From contig NZ_NNBK01000028.1 in NCBI RefSeq assembly GCF_002803075.1, positions 20,814 through 84,813 on the forward strand: DNA of 64,000 nucleotides. The letters run 5' to 3'. This stretch comes from Streptomyces sp. CB01373. GTDB lineage: Bacteria; Actinomycetota; Actinomycetes; Streptomycetales; Streptomycetaceae. Positions 34,833 to 43,222 of this stretch are shown piece after piece (positions within the stretch are counted from its first letter, which is position 1; every line of letters begins with the position of its first letter). Made by a program: the position numbers and the translations under genes. Below the pieces are notes generated by a model. That model saw only the letters and a list, made by a program, of their open reading frames with translations, did not search any database and had not been told where the DNA came from.

Positions 34833-36107
34833 TCAGAGGCGACTGAACTTGTCGATGTCCTCCGTGAACTCCTCGATCGCCTGTGCGGTGAGCGTGGGCC
34901 GGGTGTCGGCGATGGCGTCGAGGTAGTCCTCGGTCGTGGCCGGGCGGCCCAGCCGCTGCGCGACCTCCCGCTCGAAGGCGGCCTGCGCGCCCTTGCGGGC
35001 GGCGAACACGATGTCCGCCGGAGTGAACAGCTCGCTGGCGGCGACCAGTTGGGCCACGTCCACCGGGTCGGCGGCCCGGAGGTAGCGGTCCCAGATCGCC
35101 GAGCGGGCCGTCGCGTCGGGGGGGCCGATCGGGATGACGTAGTCGAACCGGCCCGGTCGCAGGAACGCCGGGTCGAGGGAGCGCACCGAGTTCGTGGCGC
35201 AGACCAGCAGCCGGGAGTCGTGCTCGCGGAAGCCCGGGATGAGCTTCAGCAGTTCGTTGGTGACGCCGTGTCCCGGGTCCACCGCCACTCCGGACCGCAC
35301 GCCGGCGATCTCCTCGACCTCGTCGATGAAGAGCAGCACCGAGTCCAGTTCCGCCAGGTCCGCGAACACCCCCCGCAACGCCGCCGCCAGCCCCTCGCTC
35401 GTGTCGGCGGCGAGCCGGGACGGGAAGATCTCCACGAACGGCCAGGCGAGCCGCGAGGCCACTGCCTTGGCGAAGCTGGTCTTCCCGGTGCCGGGCGGGC
35501 CGAAGAGGATGACACCCTTCGGCGGGGCGACGCCGTAGCGGTCGGCGAGCGCCGGCTCCGCCAGCGGGAGCACGACCCGTCGTTCCACGACCTGCTTCTC
35601 CCGTTCCATGCCGGCCATGGCGTCCCAGAGCCCCTCGGGAAGCATGCGGCCGCCCAGCTCCGTGAGGGCGCCGGCGTCGGAGGGTCCCTGCGGTTCGAGT
35701 TTCTCGTAGAAAACCAGGTCGTCCCGGAACCGGTAGCCGCAGTGCTCCAGGGCCGAGGTCCCGGCGGCGCCGGGGGGCAGCAGGGCGCTGATACGACGTA
35801 CGCCCAGCGCCCTCAGGCGCCGTTCCAGTTCGGTGAGGAGGGCGCTGCCGATGCCGCGCCGGCGCCACCGTGCGGCGAGCGCCACCAGAAGGATCCAGCC
35901 GCGCTGCCCGCTCGCCCGGGCCGCGGCCATGCCGACGAGTTCGTCACCCACGACGGCGACCACGGCGTTCTGTCCGGCCCGGGCCTCGGCCATCACCTCC
36001 GAGACCGGGAAGACCGGTTCCTCGTCGGCCTGCCGGCTCTCCTCCCAGATCAGGATCGCCTGGTCCAGATCGTCGTCGTGATAGTCGCGCAGGTGCCATG
36101 CGGGCAT
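34833..36107 (-). CDS. GNAT acetyltransferase - AAA ATPase fusion
   Basis: A 424-residue protein from ATG 36107, six bases after GAGGTGG. Residues 1-140 form a GNAT N-acetyltransferase: the acetyl-CoA loop is ARWRRRGIGSALL near 79-91, and SALEHCGYRFRDDLVFYEK is the typical last strand. Residues about 160-424 form an AAA+ ATPase: Walker A GPPGTGKT (203-210), Walker B LLFIDE (258-263), sensor 1 VCATNS, and the second region of homology LDPAFLRPGRFD with arginine fingers. The ATPase resembles the proteasome-associated and FtsH-like class. I infer an ATP-driven remodeller coupled to lysine or N-terminal acetylation. A fusion rather than two genes is supported by the continuous frame. Confidence 0.87.
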   Translation of the reverse strand: MPAWHLRDYHDDDLDQAILIWEESRQADEEPVFPVSEVMAEARAGQNAVVAVVGDELVGMAAARASGQRGWILLVALAARWRRRGIGSALLTELERRLRALGVRRISALLPPGAAGTSALEHCGYRFRDDLVFYEKLEPQGPSDAGALTELGGRMLPEGLWDAMAGMEREKQVVERRVVLPLAEPALADRYGVAPPKGVILFGPPGTGKTSFAKAVASRLAWPFVEIFPSRLAADTSEGLAAALRGVFADLAELDSVLLFIDEVEEIAGVRSGVAVDPGHGVTNELLKLIPGFREHDSRLLVCATNSVRSLDPAFLRPGRFDYVIPIGPPDATARSAIWDRYLRAADPVDVAQLVAASELFTPADIVFAARKGAQAAFEREVAQRLGRPATTEDYLDAIADTRPTLTAQAIEEFTEDIDKFSRL

Positions 36108-36222
36108 CGCAACCACCTCACCGCTCCCGGCAGTCCATTGTCTCCGCCGGCACGCCGGGCGGCGAGCCGGGCGGGCCGGGGTGGGTGCGCGCCGCGCACT
36201 GGTACGCACCCTTCCCGGTTCC

Positions 36223-36972
36223 TCAGCCGGTGGAGCTCGTGTCGAGGTGGGCGAAGACGACCACGTTCTCCTCGTAGTCCTTGCTGATGCGGTTGAAGTT
36301 TCCGCCGCACGTGATCAGTCGCAGCTGGGGAGTCGTCGTGTCCGAGTAGACCTTGTCGTCGGGGAAGTCCGCCTTGCTGAAGGAGTCGAGGGAGTCGACC
36401 TTGAAGCGGGCGACGGTCCCGTCGGCGCGTGTGATGTTCACAGCGGCTCCGGGCTCGAGGGAGTCCAGCTCGGCGAAGACCGCGGGACCGGTCATGGTGT
36501 CCAGGTGACCCACGACGACCGACGCTCCGCGCTCACCGGGCGACGGTCCGCCCTGGAACCATCCGACCATGTTGGTGTCGTCGGCCGGCGGTGGGTTCAG
36601 CTGTCCCGAGGCGTTGAGGCTCAGGTTGGTGAAGGGCGCGTCCACCCCGATGTCCGGGATCGAGAGCCGTGTCGGTTGCGAGCGGGACAGTGACTTGTCG
36701 TCGGCTTCCGCGCCGGCGTTGGAGCCCGCGCTGGAGGGGGAACTGCTGCCGGCGTCGGCGCTCGGTTCGGCCGGCGCGGATGCCCGGGGGACGACGGCCG
36801 CCGGGCGGTGGGTGTGCTTGGGGTGCGCCACGGGCGCGGCGACCAGGGAGTTGTGGATGAGCACGATGCCCAGCCCGACCGCTGCCGCGGGCCACAGCAG
36901 GCGAAGCCGGTAACGACGCGTGGCGGGCTTGGTCCCGCTCTGCTCCGTCTGGGGCGGCTGCTGAGAAGCCAT
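36223..36972 (-). CDS. Class F sortase
   Basis: A 249-residue membrane transpeptidase. One membrane anchor at about 24-48 is followed by a Pro/Ser linker and a sortase beta-barrel from about 100. The catalytic triad is visible as His156 in VVVGHLDT, Cys222 in LITCGG, and Arg228 in NFNR. Class F sortases are actinobacterial and attach proteins with an LPxTG-like signal to the cell wall. ATG 36972 follows GAAAGG by eight bases. The gene lies 141 bases downstream of the repetitive surface-protein gene on the same strand, so the pair is likely one operon of enzyme and substrate. Confidence 0.9.
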   Translation of the reverse strand: MASQQPPQTEQSGTKPATRRYRLRLLWPAAAVGLGIVLIHNSLVAAPVAHPKHTHRPAAVVPRASAPAEPSADAGSSSPSSAGSNAGAEADDKSLSRSQPTRLSIPDIGVDAPFTNLSLNASGQLNPPPADDTNMVGWFQGGPSPGERGASVVVGHLDTMTGPAVFAELDSLEPGAAVNITRADGTVARFKVDSLDSFSKADFPDDKVYSDTTTPQLRLITCGGNFNRISKDYEENVVVFAHLDTSSTG

Positions 36973-37113
36973 GGACGGTGCCTTTCGTCATTCAAGGGGT
37001 GGTACTGGCCGCGGGCGACGGTTGGGGTCGGCCGCCGCTGCCGCGGCCTGCGCTGCCCTCCTGGGGAGGTGACGCAGACCGCGGCAGCCCAGCGACAGGC
37101 AAGAGCAGCCCGA

Positions 37114-38049
37114 TCAGGCCGCGGAAGGGTCCGACGCCTGACGGCGGCGGAGCATGTACGCACCGGCGCCCAGGCCGCCGAGCAGCAGCGCGGCCCCGAG
37201 GCCGAGGGTGGCGTTGGAGGACTCGGCCAGGCCGCCGCCTCCGGCGTGCACGCCACCGTGCGGCCGGTGCTCACGGTCCTCACGGCCCTCGCGACCCTCG
37301 CGACCCTCGCGGTGGTCACGGCCCTCGCGACCCTCACGACCCTCACGGTGGTCACGACCCTCGCCACGCTCGCCCTTCTCACGGCCACCGCGACCCTCGT
37401 CACGGTCACCACGGTCGTTGTCGGCGTTCATCATGGCCAGGGCACCGCCACCGGCGTGCACGCCACCGTGCGGCCCGTGCTCACGGCCCTCGCGACCCTC
37501 GCGGTGGTCACGGCCCTCGCGACCCTCACGACCCTCGCGGTGGTCACGACCCTCGCCACGCTCGCCCTTCTCACGGCCACCGCGACCCTCGTCACGGTCA
37601 CCACGGTCGTTGTCGGCGTTCATCATGGCCAGGGCACCGCCACCGGCGTGCACGCCACCGTGCGGCCGGTGCTCACGGTGCTCACGGTGCTCACGGCCCT
37701 CACCGCGGCCCTCACCGCGGCCCTCACCGCGGCCCTCGCCACGGCCCTCGCCACGGCCCTCGCCGCCCTTGCCGCGGCCCTCGCCGCCCTTGTCACGGCC
37801 ACCGCCGTTGTCGCGGCCACCGCCGTTGTCGCGGCCACCGCCGTTGTCGCCGCCGCCACCGTTGTCACGGCCACCGCGGCCTTCGTCGTTGCCGCCGTTG
37901 TCCCCGCCGGGGGCGCCGCCGTCGGCCTTGACGGCCTGATGCTGCGCGGAGGGGAGCGCGGCCTCGGTCAGCGCGCCCGCGGCAGGGGCGGAGAGCGTCA
38001 CGGCCGCGGCCAGAGCCGCGGAGGTGAACAGAGTACGGGTGATACGCAT
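37114..38049 (-). CDS. Repetitive charged surface protein with three HGGVHAGGG modules
   Basis: A 311-residue exported protein. A signal peptide covers residues 1-27. Then come low-complexity stretches of Gly-Arg-Asp-Asn and of GEGR repeats, alternating with three copies of PHGGVHAGGG(A/G)LA at about 129-141, 193-205 and 263-275. A hydrophobic helix (281-299) and the basic tail RRRQ end the protein, as in sortase substrates and anchored proteins. No standard LPxTG motif precedes the helix. The product could be a wall-associated adhesin or matrix protein; the class F sortase gene directly downstream makes it the obvious partner. Repeats of 64 residues come from DNA duplication. Confidence 0.82.
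   Translation of the reverse strand: MRITRTLFTSAALAAAVTLSAPAAGALTEAALPSAQHQAVKADGGAPGGDNGGNDEGRGGRDNGGGGDNGGGRDNGGGRDNGGGRDKGGEGRGKGGEGRGEGRGEGRGEGRGEGRGEGREHREHREHRPHGGVHAGGGALAMMNADNDRGDRDEGRGGREKGERGEGRDHREGREGREGRDHREGREGREHGPHGGVHAGGGALAMMNADNDRGDRDEGRGGREKGERGEGRDHREGREGREGRDHREGREGREGREDREHRPHGGVHAGGGGLAESSNATLGLGAALLLGGLGAGAYMLRRRQASDPSAA
37301..37684. repeat. Two tandem 192-base repeats inside the surface-protein gene
   Basis: The segments 37301-37492 and 37493-37684 match almost base for base; I found one difference in the first 150 bases and a few near the right end. Each encodes the 64-residue unit of charged repeat plus HGGVHAGGG module. The nearly complete identity indicates recent duplication, and copy number may vary between strains. 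Confidence 0.85.
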
Positions 38050-38799
38050 GGGTGGTTCCTTCCGTCACGACTGCGAGAGCCGGCCCAACGCCCACTCAAT
38101 CGGGAATCGCAGCGGCGACGTGATCACCTTCAGCGGAATCCTGACGCCCCACCACCTGAGCGTCGCATTCGGACTACTGACACCCCCTCCATACGTCCGC
38201 GCGAGGGACCGGACGCTGCCTCGGACACGGCTCTCCCCGCCTCGATCAGGAGGGGCCGAATCCCCTTGTTCCTGGCCGGTTTCCGGTGTCCTGAGCGGTC
38301 GGCGAGCCGCCCGCGCGCCGGGCGAACTCGTGCGGGGGTACGCGGCCCACGCCCGCCATCCGTATGGCCCGCAGCCGAACGGTGACCGCCCGCTGTCAGC
38401 GCCGAACTGCCATCCGTCTTTGGTAAACCCGCGCTCTGAATACGCAAAGAGGACACAAAGTGTGATGGAACCACACAAAGACCCGCCGTCGGTGCACCGT
38501 CCCGCGCGAGTCGCGCATCCGGAGCGTCGACGGCGACGGCATCGGCACCCGGATGCCGTGCGACGTGCGCCGAAGCATCCCCGAAGTCGCCTGCTCCCCT
38601 GCGCAGTTGAGTCTCCGGTGCGGTCAACCTCCACGGCGGGCGTTGCGGGTTGCGTGGAGACCGCGGCCGGTTCCGTGCTTCCAGGGCCGCACTTCCGGAG
38701 TCCGGTCGGCCCGGGCCGCGAAAAGGCGGTGCGCCCACCCCGCGGGGGAGTATAATATTCATCAGCCGGTGAATTACTGCTTTCCTGAGAGGCGGGGCC
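38050..38799. promoter_or_regulatory. Divergent intergenic region with TATAAT and a dyad
   Basis: This 750-base region separates the surface-protein gene from the FAD monooxygenase. I see no supported gene. Near the right end, a perfect TATAAT (38751-38756) is followed by the inverted repeat ATTCATC-N4-GGTGAAT (38757-38774, one mismatch), about 26 bases before the monooxygenase start. A strong -10 box with a dyad over the start point is the layout of a repressed, inducible promoter. No good -35 box is present 17 bases upstream. The middle holds a weak GTGTG-N7-CACAC at 38460-38476. Confidence 0.5.
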
Positions 38800-40029
38800 G
38801 TGATGGAGCGGACCACGTGTTGTGTGGTGGGAGGCGGACCCGCGGGCATGGTGTTCGCGCTGCTGCTGGCCAGGTCGGGCGTCGCCGTGACCGTGCTGGA
38901 GCAGCACGGCGACTTCCTGCGGGACTTCCGCGGCGACACCGTGCACCCGTCGACCTTGGCGCTGCTCGACGAGCTGGGTCTGGCCGAGCGCTTCGCACGG
39001 CTGCCCCAGCGCCGGGTGCGCACCGTCCAACTGCCCGCCGGCCCCGGCCGGTCGATGGTGACGGTCGCGGACCTCGCGGTGCTTCCCGGCCCGTACAACT
39101 ACGTCGCGATGGTGCCCCAGTGGGACCTGCTCGACCTGCTCGTGGACGAGGCCCGGAGCGAGCCGTCCTTCGACGTGCGGATGAACACCGAGGCCACCTC
39201 CTTCCTGATCGAACGCGACCGGGTCACCGGGGTGCGCTACCGCACCTCCGACGGCCGCACCGGTGAACTGCGCGCGGTCCTCACGGTCGCGTGCGACGGC
39301 CGCGGATCGCTGGCCCGCTCGCGACCGGAACTGGGGCTGCGGCGTTTCGACTGCCCGATGGACGCCTGGTGGTTCCGGCTGCCGCGGCACGAGGGCGACC
39401 CGAGCGGCCTGGTCGGCGGCGCGGGCGACCGCTTCCTGACCGCGATGATCGACCGCGGGTCGTACTGGCAGTGCGCCGCGCTCATCCCCAAGGGCACCGA
39501 TGCGGAGCGCCGCGCCGCCGGGATCGACCGCTTTCTGACCGACTTCGCCGCCGCCGTGCCCTGGGCGGCGGACCGCACGCACACCCTGCGCTCCTGGGAC
39601 GAGGTCAAGCTCCTGGACGTGCGGCTGGACCGGCTGCGCCGCTGGCACCGTCCGGGGCTGCTGTGCATCGGCGACGCCGCGCACGCGATGTCCCCGGTCT
39701 TCGGCATCGGCATCAACCTCGCCGTGCAGGACGCCGTCGCCGCCGCCCGGCACCTGGTCGAGCCGCTGCGCCGGGGGACCGTGGGGCTGCGCGACGTACG
39801 CGCAGTGCAGCGCCGCCGCCGTCCGACCACCGTCGTGACGCAGACGCTGCAACGGGCCGCCCACGCCGGGTTCATCGCACCCGTCCTCCGGGGGCGGCAG
39901 CCTCTCGGCACCAGCGGCCTGCTCATCGGATCCCGGCTGGGCCGGCGCCTGCCGGCGTACTTCTTCGCCTACGGCGCACTGCGCGAGCGCCCACCGGAGA
40001 GCGCGCTCCGCGGCCCCGGGCGGCCGTGA
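38800..40029 (+). CDS. FAD-dependent aromatic monooxygenase
   Basis: A 409-residue group A flavoprotein monooxygenase of the PHBH-like fold. The FAD-binding GGGPAG is at about 11-16, the DG motif is VACDGRGS near 164, and the GD motif is CIGDAAHAMSPVFGIGINLA near 287-306. It should hydroxylate an aromatic ring using NAD(P)H and oxygen. Members in streptomycetes act in polyketide tailoring, quinone metabolism or drug inactivation. GAGAGG precedes GTG 38800 by seven bases; ATG 38803 is equally possible. No biosynthetic cluster surrounds it. The inducible-looking promoter suggests defence or catabolism. Confidence 0.9.
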   Translation: MMERTTCCVVGGGPAGMVFALLLARSGVAVTVLEQHGDFLRDFRGDTVHPSTLALLDELGLAERFARLPQRRVRTVQLPAGPGRSMVTVADLAVLPGPYNYVAMVPQWDLLDLLVDEARSEPSFDVRMNTEATSFLIERDRVTGVRYRTSDGRTGELRAVLTVACDGRGSLARSRPELGLRRFDCPMDAWWFRLPRHEGDPSGLVGGAGDRFLTAMIDRGSYWQCAALIPKGTDAERRAAGIDRFLTDFAAAVPWAADRTHTLRSWDEVKLLDVRLDRLRRWHRPGLLCIGDAAHAMSPVFGIGINLAVQDAVAAARHLVEPLRRGTVGLRDVRAVQRRRRPTTVVTQTLQRAAHAGFIAPVLRGRQPLGTSGLLIGSRLGRRLPAYFFAYGALRERPPESALRGPGRP

Positions 40030-40388
40030 GGCCGTGGGGCCGGGCGACCGCCAGCCCTCGGGGGCCGACGGCCATCGGGCCTCGGGCCCCTGGCGCTCGC
40101 GAGGCCGACGGGTGCGGCGGCGGCGGAACCCGAGGGTTCGGCGCGCGTGTCGGTCGCCGCCTCCGTGCGGCCTGTAACGGATCCACGCCCGGGTCGAGCG
40201 GCCCGCCGGGACAGGGGCCCCGCCCGGACACGAGAACCTCCCGGGCACCGGGGCCGGCCGGAGCGCCCCTGGTGGGCCCGCTCCGGATGCGCGGTGCGCG
40301 GGCCCTCGCGTCCTCGCCTGGTCAGGGTCGCCCGGTGGTGCGACGCTGGGGTGGTGAGGTGTCCGAGGAGGGGGTTCCGGGAGGGCCG
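40030..40388. other. Intergenic region without a recognisable feature
   Basis: This 359-base stretch is extremely G+C-rich with imperfect inverted repeats such as CGCCAG (from 40049) and CTGGCG (from about 40089) that could help end the monooxygenase transcript. I see no gene, operator or clear promoter. The promoter of the downstream ligase must lie here, but I cannot place it. Confidence 0.35.
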
Positions 40389-41867
40389 ATGGGACGTGAC
40401 GTCCCGGCGCTGGTCTTCACCCGCGAGGACCGCCGCCGGTACCGGATCAAGATGCAGAAGTGCCTCGACGCGTTCGCGCAGATGCTGCGCGAGTCCCGGT
40501 TCGAGTCCGAGCGCCCCCAGGTGGGGCTGGAGATCGAGCTGAACCTGGGCGACGACGGGGCCGAACCCGCGATGCGCAACAGCGACGTGCTGGAGGCCAT
40601 CGCCGACCCCGCCTGGTCGACCGAGCTGGGCCGGTTCAACCTGGAGATCAACATCCCGCCGAGGCGGCTGACCGAGGGCGGTCCCGACGCCTGGGAGTCC
40701 GAGATCCGCGCCGCGCTGAACCACGCGGAGGACCGCGCCGGTTCCGTCGGCGCGCATCTGATCATGGTCGGCATCCTGCCCACGCTGCGGCAGGAGGACG
40801 TGGGCGAGGCGGCACTGTCGGAGAATCCCCGCTACCGGCTGCTCAACGACCAGGTCTTCGCGGCCCGGGGCGAGGATCTGCACATCGAGGTGGACGGCGT
40901 GGACCGGCTGCGGACCTACGCGGACACGATCACTCCCGAGGCCGCGTGCACCAGTACCCAGTTCCATCTCCAGGTCTCCCCCGACGAGTTCGCCGGCTAC
41001 TGGAACGCGGCGCAGGCGATCGCCGGCGTCCAGGTCGCGCTGGCCGCCAACTCGCCGTTCCTGTTCGGCAAGGAACTGTGGCACGAGACCCGTATCCCGC
41101 TGTTCGAGCAGGCCACCGACACCCGCCCGGAAGAGATCAAGGTGCAGGGGGTACGGCCCCGGGTGTGGTTCGGCGAGCGGTGGATCAACAGCGTCTTCGA
41201 CCTCTTCGAGGAGAACCTGCGCTACTTCCCGGCGCTGCTGCCGCTGTGCGACGAGCAGGACCCCGCGGAGACCCTGGACCGGGGCGACGTCCCGGAACTG
41301 GGCGAACTCACCCTGCACAACGGCACGATCTACCGCTGGAACCGCCCCGTCTACGCCATCTCCCACGACAAGCCGCACGTGCGGGTGGAGAACCGGGTGC
41401 TGCCCGCCGGGCCGACCGTCGCCGACACGCTCGCCAACGGCGCCTTCTACTACGGGCTCACGCGTGCCCTGGTGGAGGAGGACCGCCCGGTGTGGTCGCG
41501 GATGTCCTTCTCGGCCGCCGAGGAGAACCTGCACACCGCGGCGCGGCACGGCATGGAGGCACGGCTGTACTGGCCCGGCATGGGCGAGGTGCCGGTGCCC
41601 GAACTCGTGCTGCGGCGGCTGCTCCCGCTGGCCCACCAGGGATTGGAGCAGTCGGGCATGGACGACGCCTGGCGCGAGCCGCTGCTCGGCATCATCGAGC
41701 AGCGGTGCGTCACCGGACGCAACGGCGCGATCTGGCAGAAGGAGATGTTCCACCACATCGACGCCACCACCCACTGCGGCCGGCACGAGGCCCTGCGGCG
41801 CATGACGCAGCAGTACGTCGACTACATGCATCTCAACGCCCCTGGACACACATGGCCGGTCGAATGA
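40389..41867 (+). CDS. Glutamate-cysteine ligase-family (GCS2-like) enzyme
   Basis: A 492-residue protein of the bacterial GCS2-like group. It begins MGRDVPALVFTREDRRRY and carries VGLEIELNLGDDG (metal and ATP site), FNLEINIPPRRL, ACTSTQFHLQVSP and VRVENRVLPAGPT, all conserved in carboxylate-amine ligases of this fold. These enzymes join the gamma-carboxyl of glutamate to an amine with ATP; streptomycetes lack glutathione and make mycothiol, so the product here is unlikely to be glutathione. GGGAGGG lies before ATG 40389. There is no obvious partner gene. Confidence 0.85.
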   Translation: MGRDVPALVFTREDRRRYRIKMQKCLDAFAQMLRESRFESERPQVGLEIELNLGDDGAEPAMRNSDVLEAIADPAWSTELGRFNLEINIPPRRLTEGGPDAWESEIRAALNHAEDRAGSVGAHLIMVGILPTLRQEDVGEAALSENPRYRLLNDQVFAARGEDLHIEVDGVDRLRTYADTITPEAACTSTQFHLQVSPDEFAGYWNAAQAIAGVQVALAANSPFLFGKELWHETRIPLFEQATDTRPEEIKVQGVRPRVWFGERWINSVFDLFEENLRYFPALLPLCDEQDPAETLDRGDVPELGELTLHNGTIYRWNRPVYAISHDKPHVRVENRVLPAGPTVADTLANGAFYYGLTRALVEEDRPVWSRMSFSAAEENLHTAARHGMEARLYWPGMGEVPVPELVLRRLLPLAHQGLEQSGMDDAWREPLLGIIEQRCVTGRNGAIWQKEMFHHIDATTHCGRHEALRRMTQQYVDYMHLNAPGHTWPVE

Positions 41868-42190
41868 CGGGACCGCCCCGACCGTAGTCGCGCCGACGGG
41901 TTCGGGCGGATGGCGCCCTGTGTCCTGTGCGCGGGCCGGATGGTGTCCGCCGCGACGCACGCGTCCCTGTGGTCCCGGGCCGGATCCCACGCCCCGGTCG
42001 TCACGCTGGCCGAGGAGCGCCTGTATCCGGGGAGCCTCGTCCTGTAGACGTGGAACGGCTCTGCCCGCTTCCCGTCCGCATCCTACCCGGTGGTGATCAT
42101 GGGCTTTCAACTCGCTGTGTCCGCGCCCGTCCTCGGCCTCTCGTGGCACAAGTGCCCCTGGCGCGAGGCCCCGACGGCGGGAGCCGCCCG
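41868..42190. other. Intergenic region with a hairpin and a doubtful short frame
   Basis: An imperfect hairpin pairs CCGCCCCGACC (41873-41883) with GGTTCGGGCGG (41899-41909) just after the ligase gene and is a plausible terminator. A 45-residue frame at 41910-42047 (MAPCVLCAGRM at its start) has good third-base G+C but no ribosome-binding site, so I do not call it a gene. The rest should hold the promoter of the dehydrogenase operon. Confidence 0.4.
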
Positions 42191-43222
42191 ATGACCGGCG
42201 ACGGACCGGGCCCCGGCTTCCGGCCTCGGGCCGCGCTGGCGATGTCGCCGGACGCCGCCGCGGCGGTCCTCGACGCCGCGGCGCTCGACACGCTCCGCGC
42301 GATCTGCGACCTCGCGCCCCTGCCCGTGCTCGACGACCTCACCACCGCGCGGGCCCGCTCCGTGCTCGCCGACGTGGACCTGCTGGTCACCGGCTGGGGC
42401 TGCCCGCCCCTGGACGCGGCCGCGCTGGCCGCGGCGCCCCGGCTGCGGGCCGTCGTGCACACGGCGGGCAGCGTACGCGGCCACGTCACCGAGGCCTGCT
42501 GGGAGCGGGGCATCGAGGTGTCCTCCGCCGCGGCCGCCAACGCCGTCCCGGTGGCCGAGTACACGCTCGGCATGATCCTGCTCACCGGGAAGCACGTACG
42601 GGAACGCGCCCGCGAGTACCGTGACCGCCGCACCCGCGGGAACTGGCTGCGCACCCCGGTCCGCGTCGGCAACTACGGCCGCACCGTGGGCATCGTGTCG
42701 GCCTCGCTCGTCGGCCGCCTGGTCATCGAGCTGCTGCGCCCGCACGACTTCGAGGTGCTGCTGTACGACCCGTACGTCGACGCGGACCAGGCAGCCGGAC
42801 TCGGCGTGGAGGCGGTGGGGTTGGCGGAGCTGTTCGCCCGCTGCGACACCGTCAGCGTGCACACCCCGCTGCTGCCCGAGACCCGCGGTCTGATCGGCCG
42901 GGCCCTGCTCGGCTCCATGCCGGACGGCGCCGTACTGATCAACACCGCGCGCGGCGCCGTCGTCGACCAGGCGGCGCTCACCGAGGCCGTCCTCGCCGGC
43001 CGCATCCGCGCCGTCCTCGATGTCACCGAGCCCGAAGTGCTGCCCGCCGACCACCCGTTGTGGGACTGCGAGCACGCGCTCCTGACCCCGCACCTCGCCG
43101 GATCCGAGGGCAACGAGTGGCGGCGCCTGGCCGAACTGGCCCTCGCCGAGACCGCCCGCTGGGCCTCGGGCACCGGCTTCCACCATCCCGTACGACGCGA
43201 AAGGCTGGCCTTCCTCGCATGA
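42191..43222 (+). CDS. D-isomer-specific 2-hydroxyacid dehydrogenase
   Basis: A 343-residue NAD-dependent dehydrogenase of the D-lactate/phosphoglycerate type. The catalytic Arg, Glu and His are in NTARGAVVD, DVTEPEVL and LTPHLAGS. The Rossmann loop that normally reads GxGxxG is SASLVG here (in GIVSASLVGR), so two of its three Gly residues are Ser; this may weaken or alter cofactor binding. The domain order is otherwise standard. It is followed by an ATGA overlap with the DUF2264 gene, so the two act in one pathway, probably for a sugar-derived hydroxyacid. Confidence 0.87.
   Translation: MTGDGPGPGFRPRAALAMSPDAAAAVLDAAALDTLRAICDLAPLPVLDDLTTARARSVLADVDLLVTGWGCPPLDAAALAAAPRLRAVVHTAGSVRGHVTEACWERGIEVSSAAAANAVPVAEYTLGMILLTGKHVRERAREYRDRRTRGNWLRTPVRVGNYGRTVGIVSASLVGRLVIELLRPHDFEVLLYDPYVDADQAAGLGVEAVGLAELFARCDTVSVHTPLLPETRGLIGRALLGSMPDGAVLINTARGAVVDQAALTEAVLAGRIRAVLDVTEPEVLPADHPLWDCEHALLTPHLAGSEGNEWRRLAELALAETARWASGTGFHHPVRRERLAFLA

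Noticed and set aside
37240..37900. Repeats that could suggest a CRISPR array or minisatellite
   Set aside because: The repeats keep one reading frame and encode a signal-peptide protein; there are no unique spacers of constant length and no cas genes.
38065..40248. 727-residue minus-strand frame over the monooxygenase
   Set aside because: It is antisense to a gene with intact FAD-binding motifs and has no recognisable domain.
41910..42047. 45-residue frame with a Cys-X2-Cys after the ligase gene
   Set aside because: No ribosome-binding site, no family, and third-base bias at this length is not informative in such DNA.
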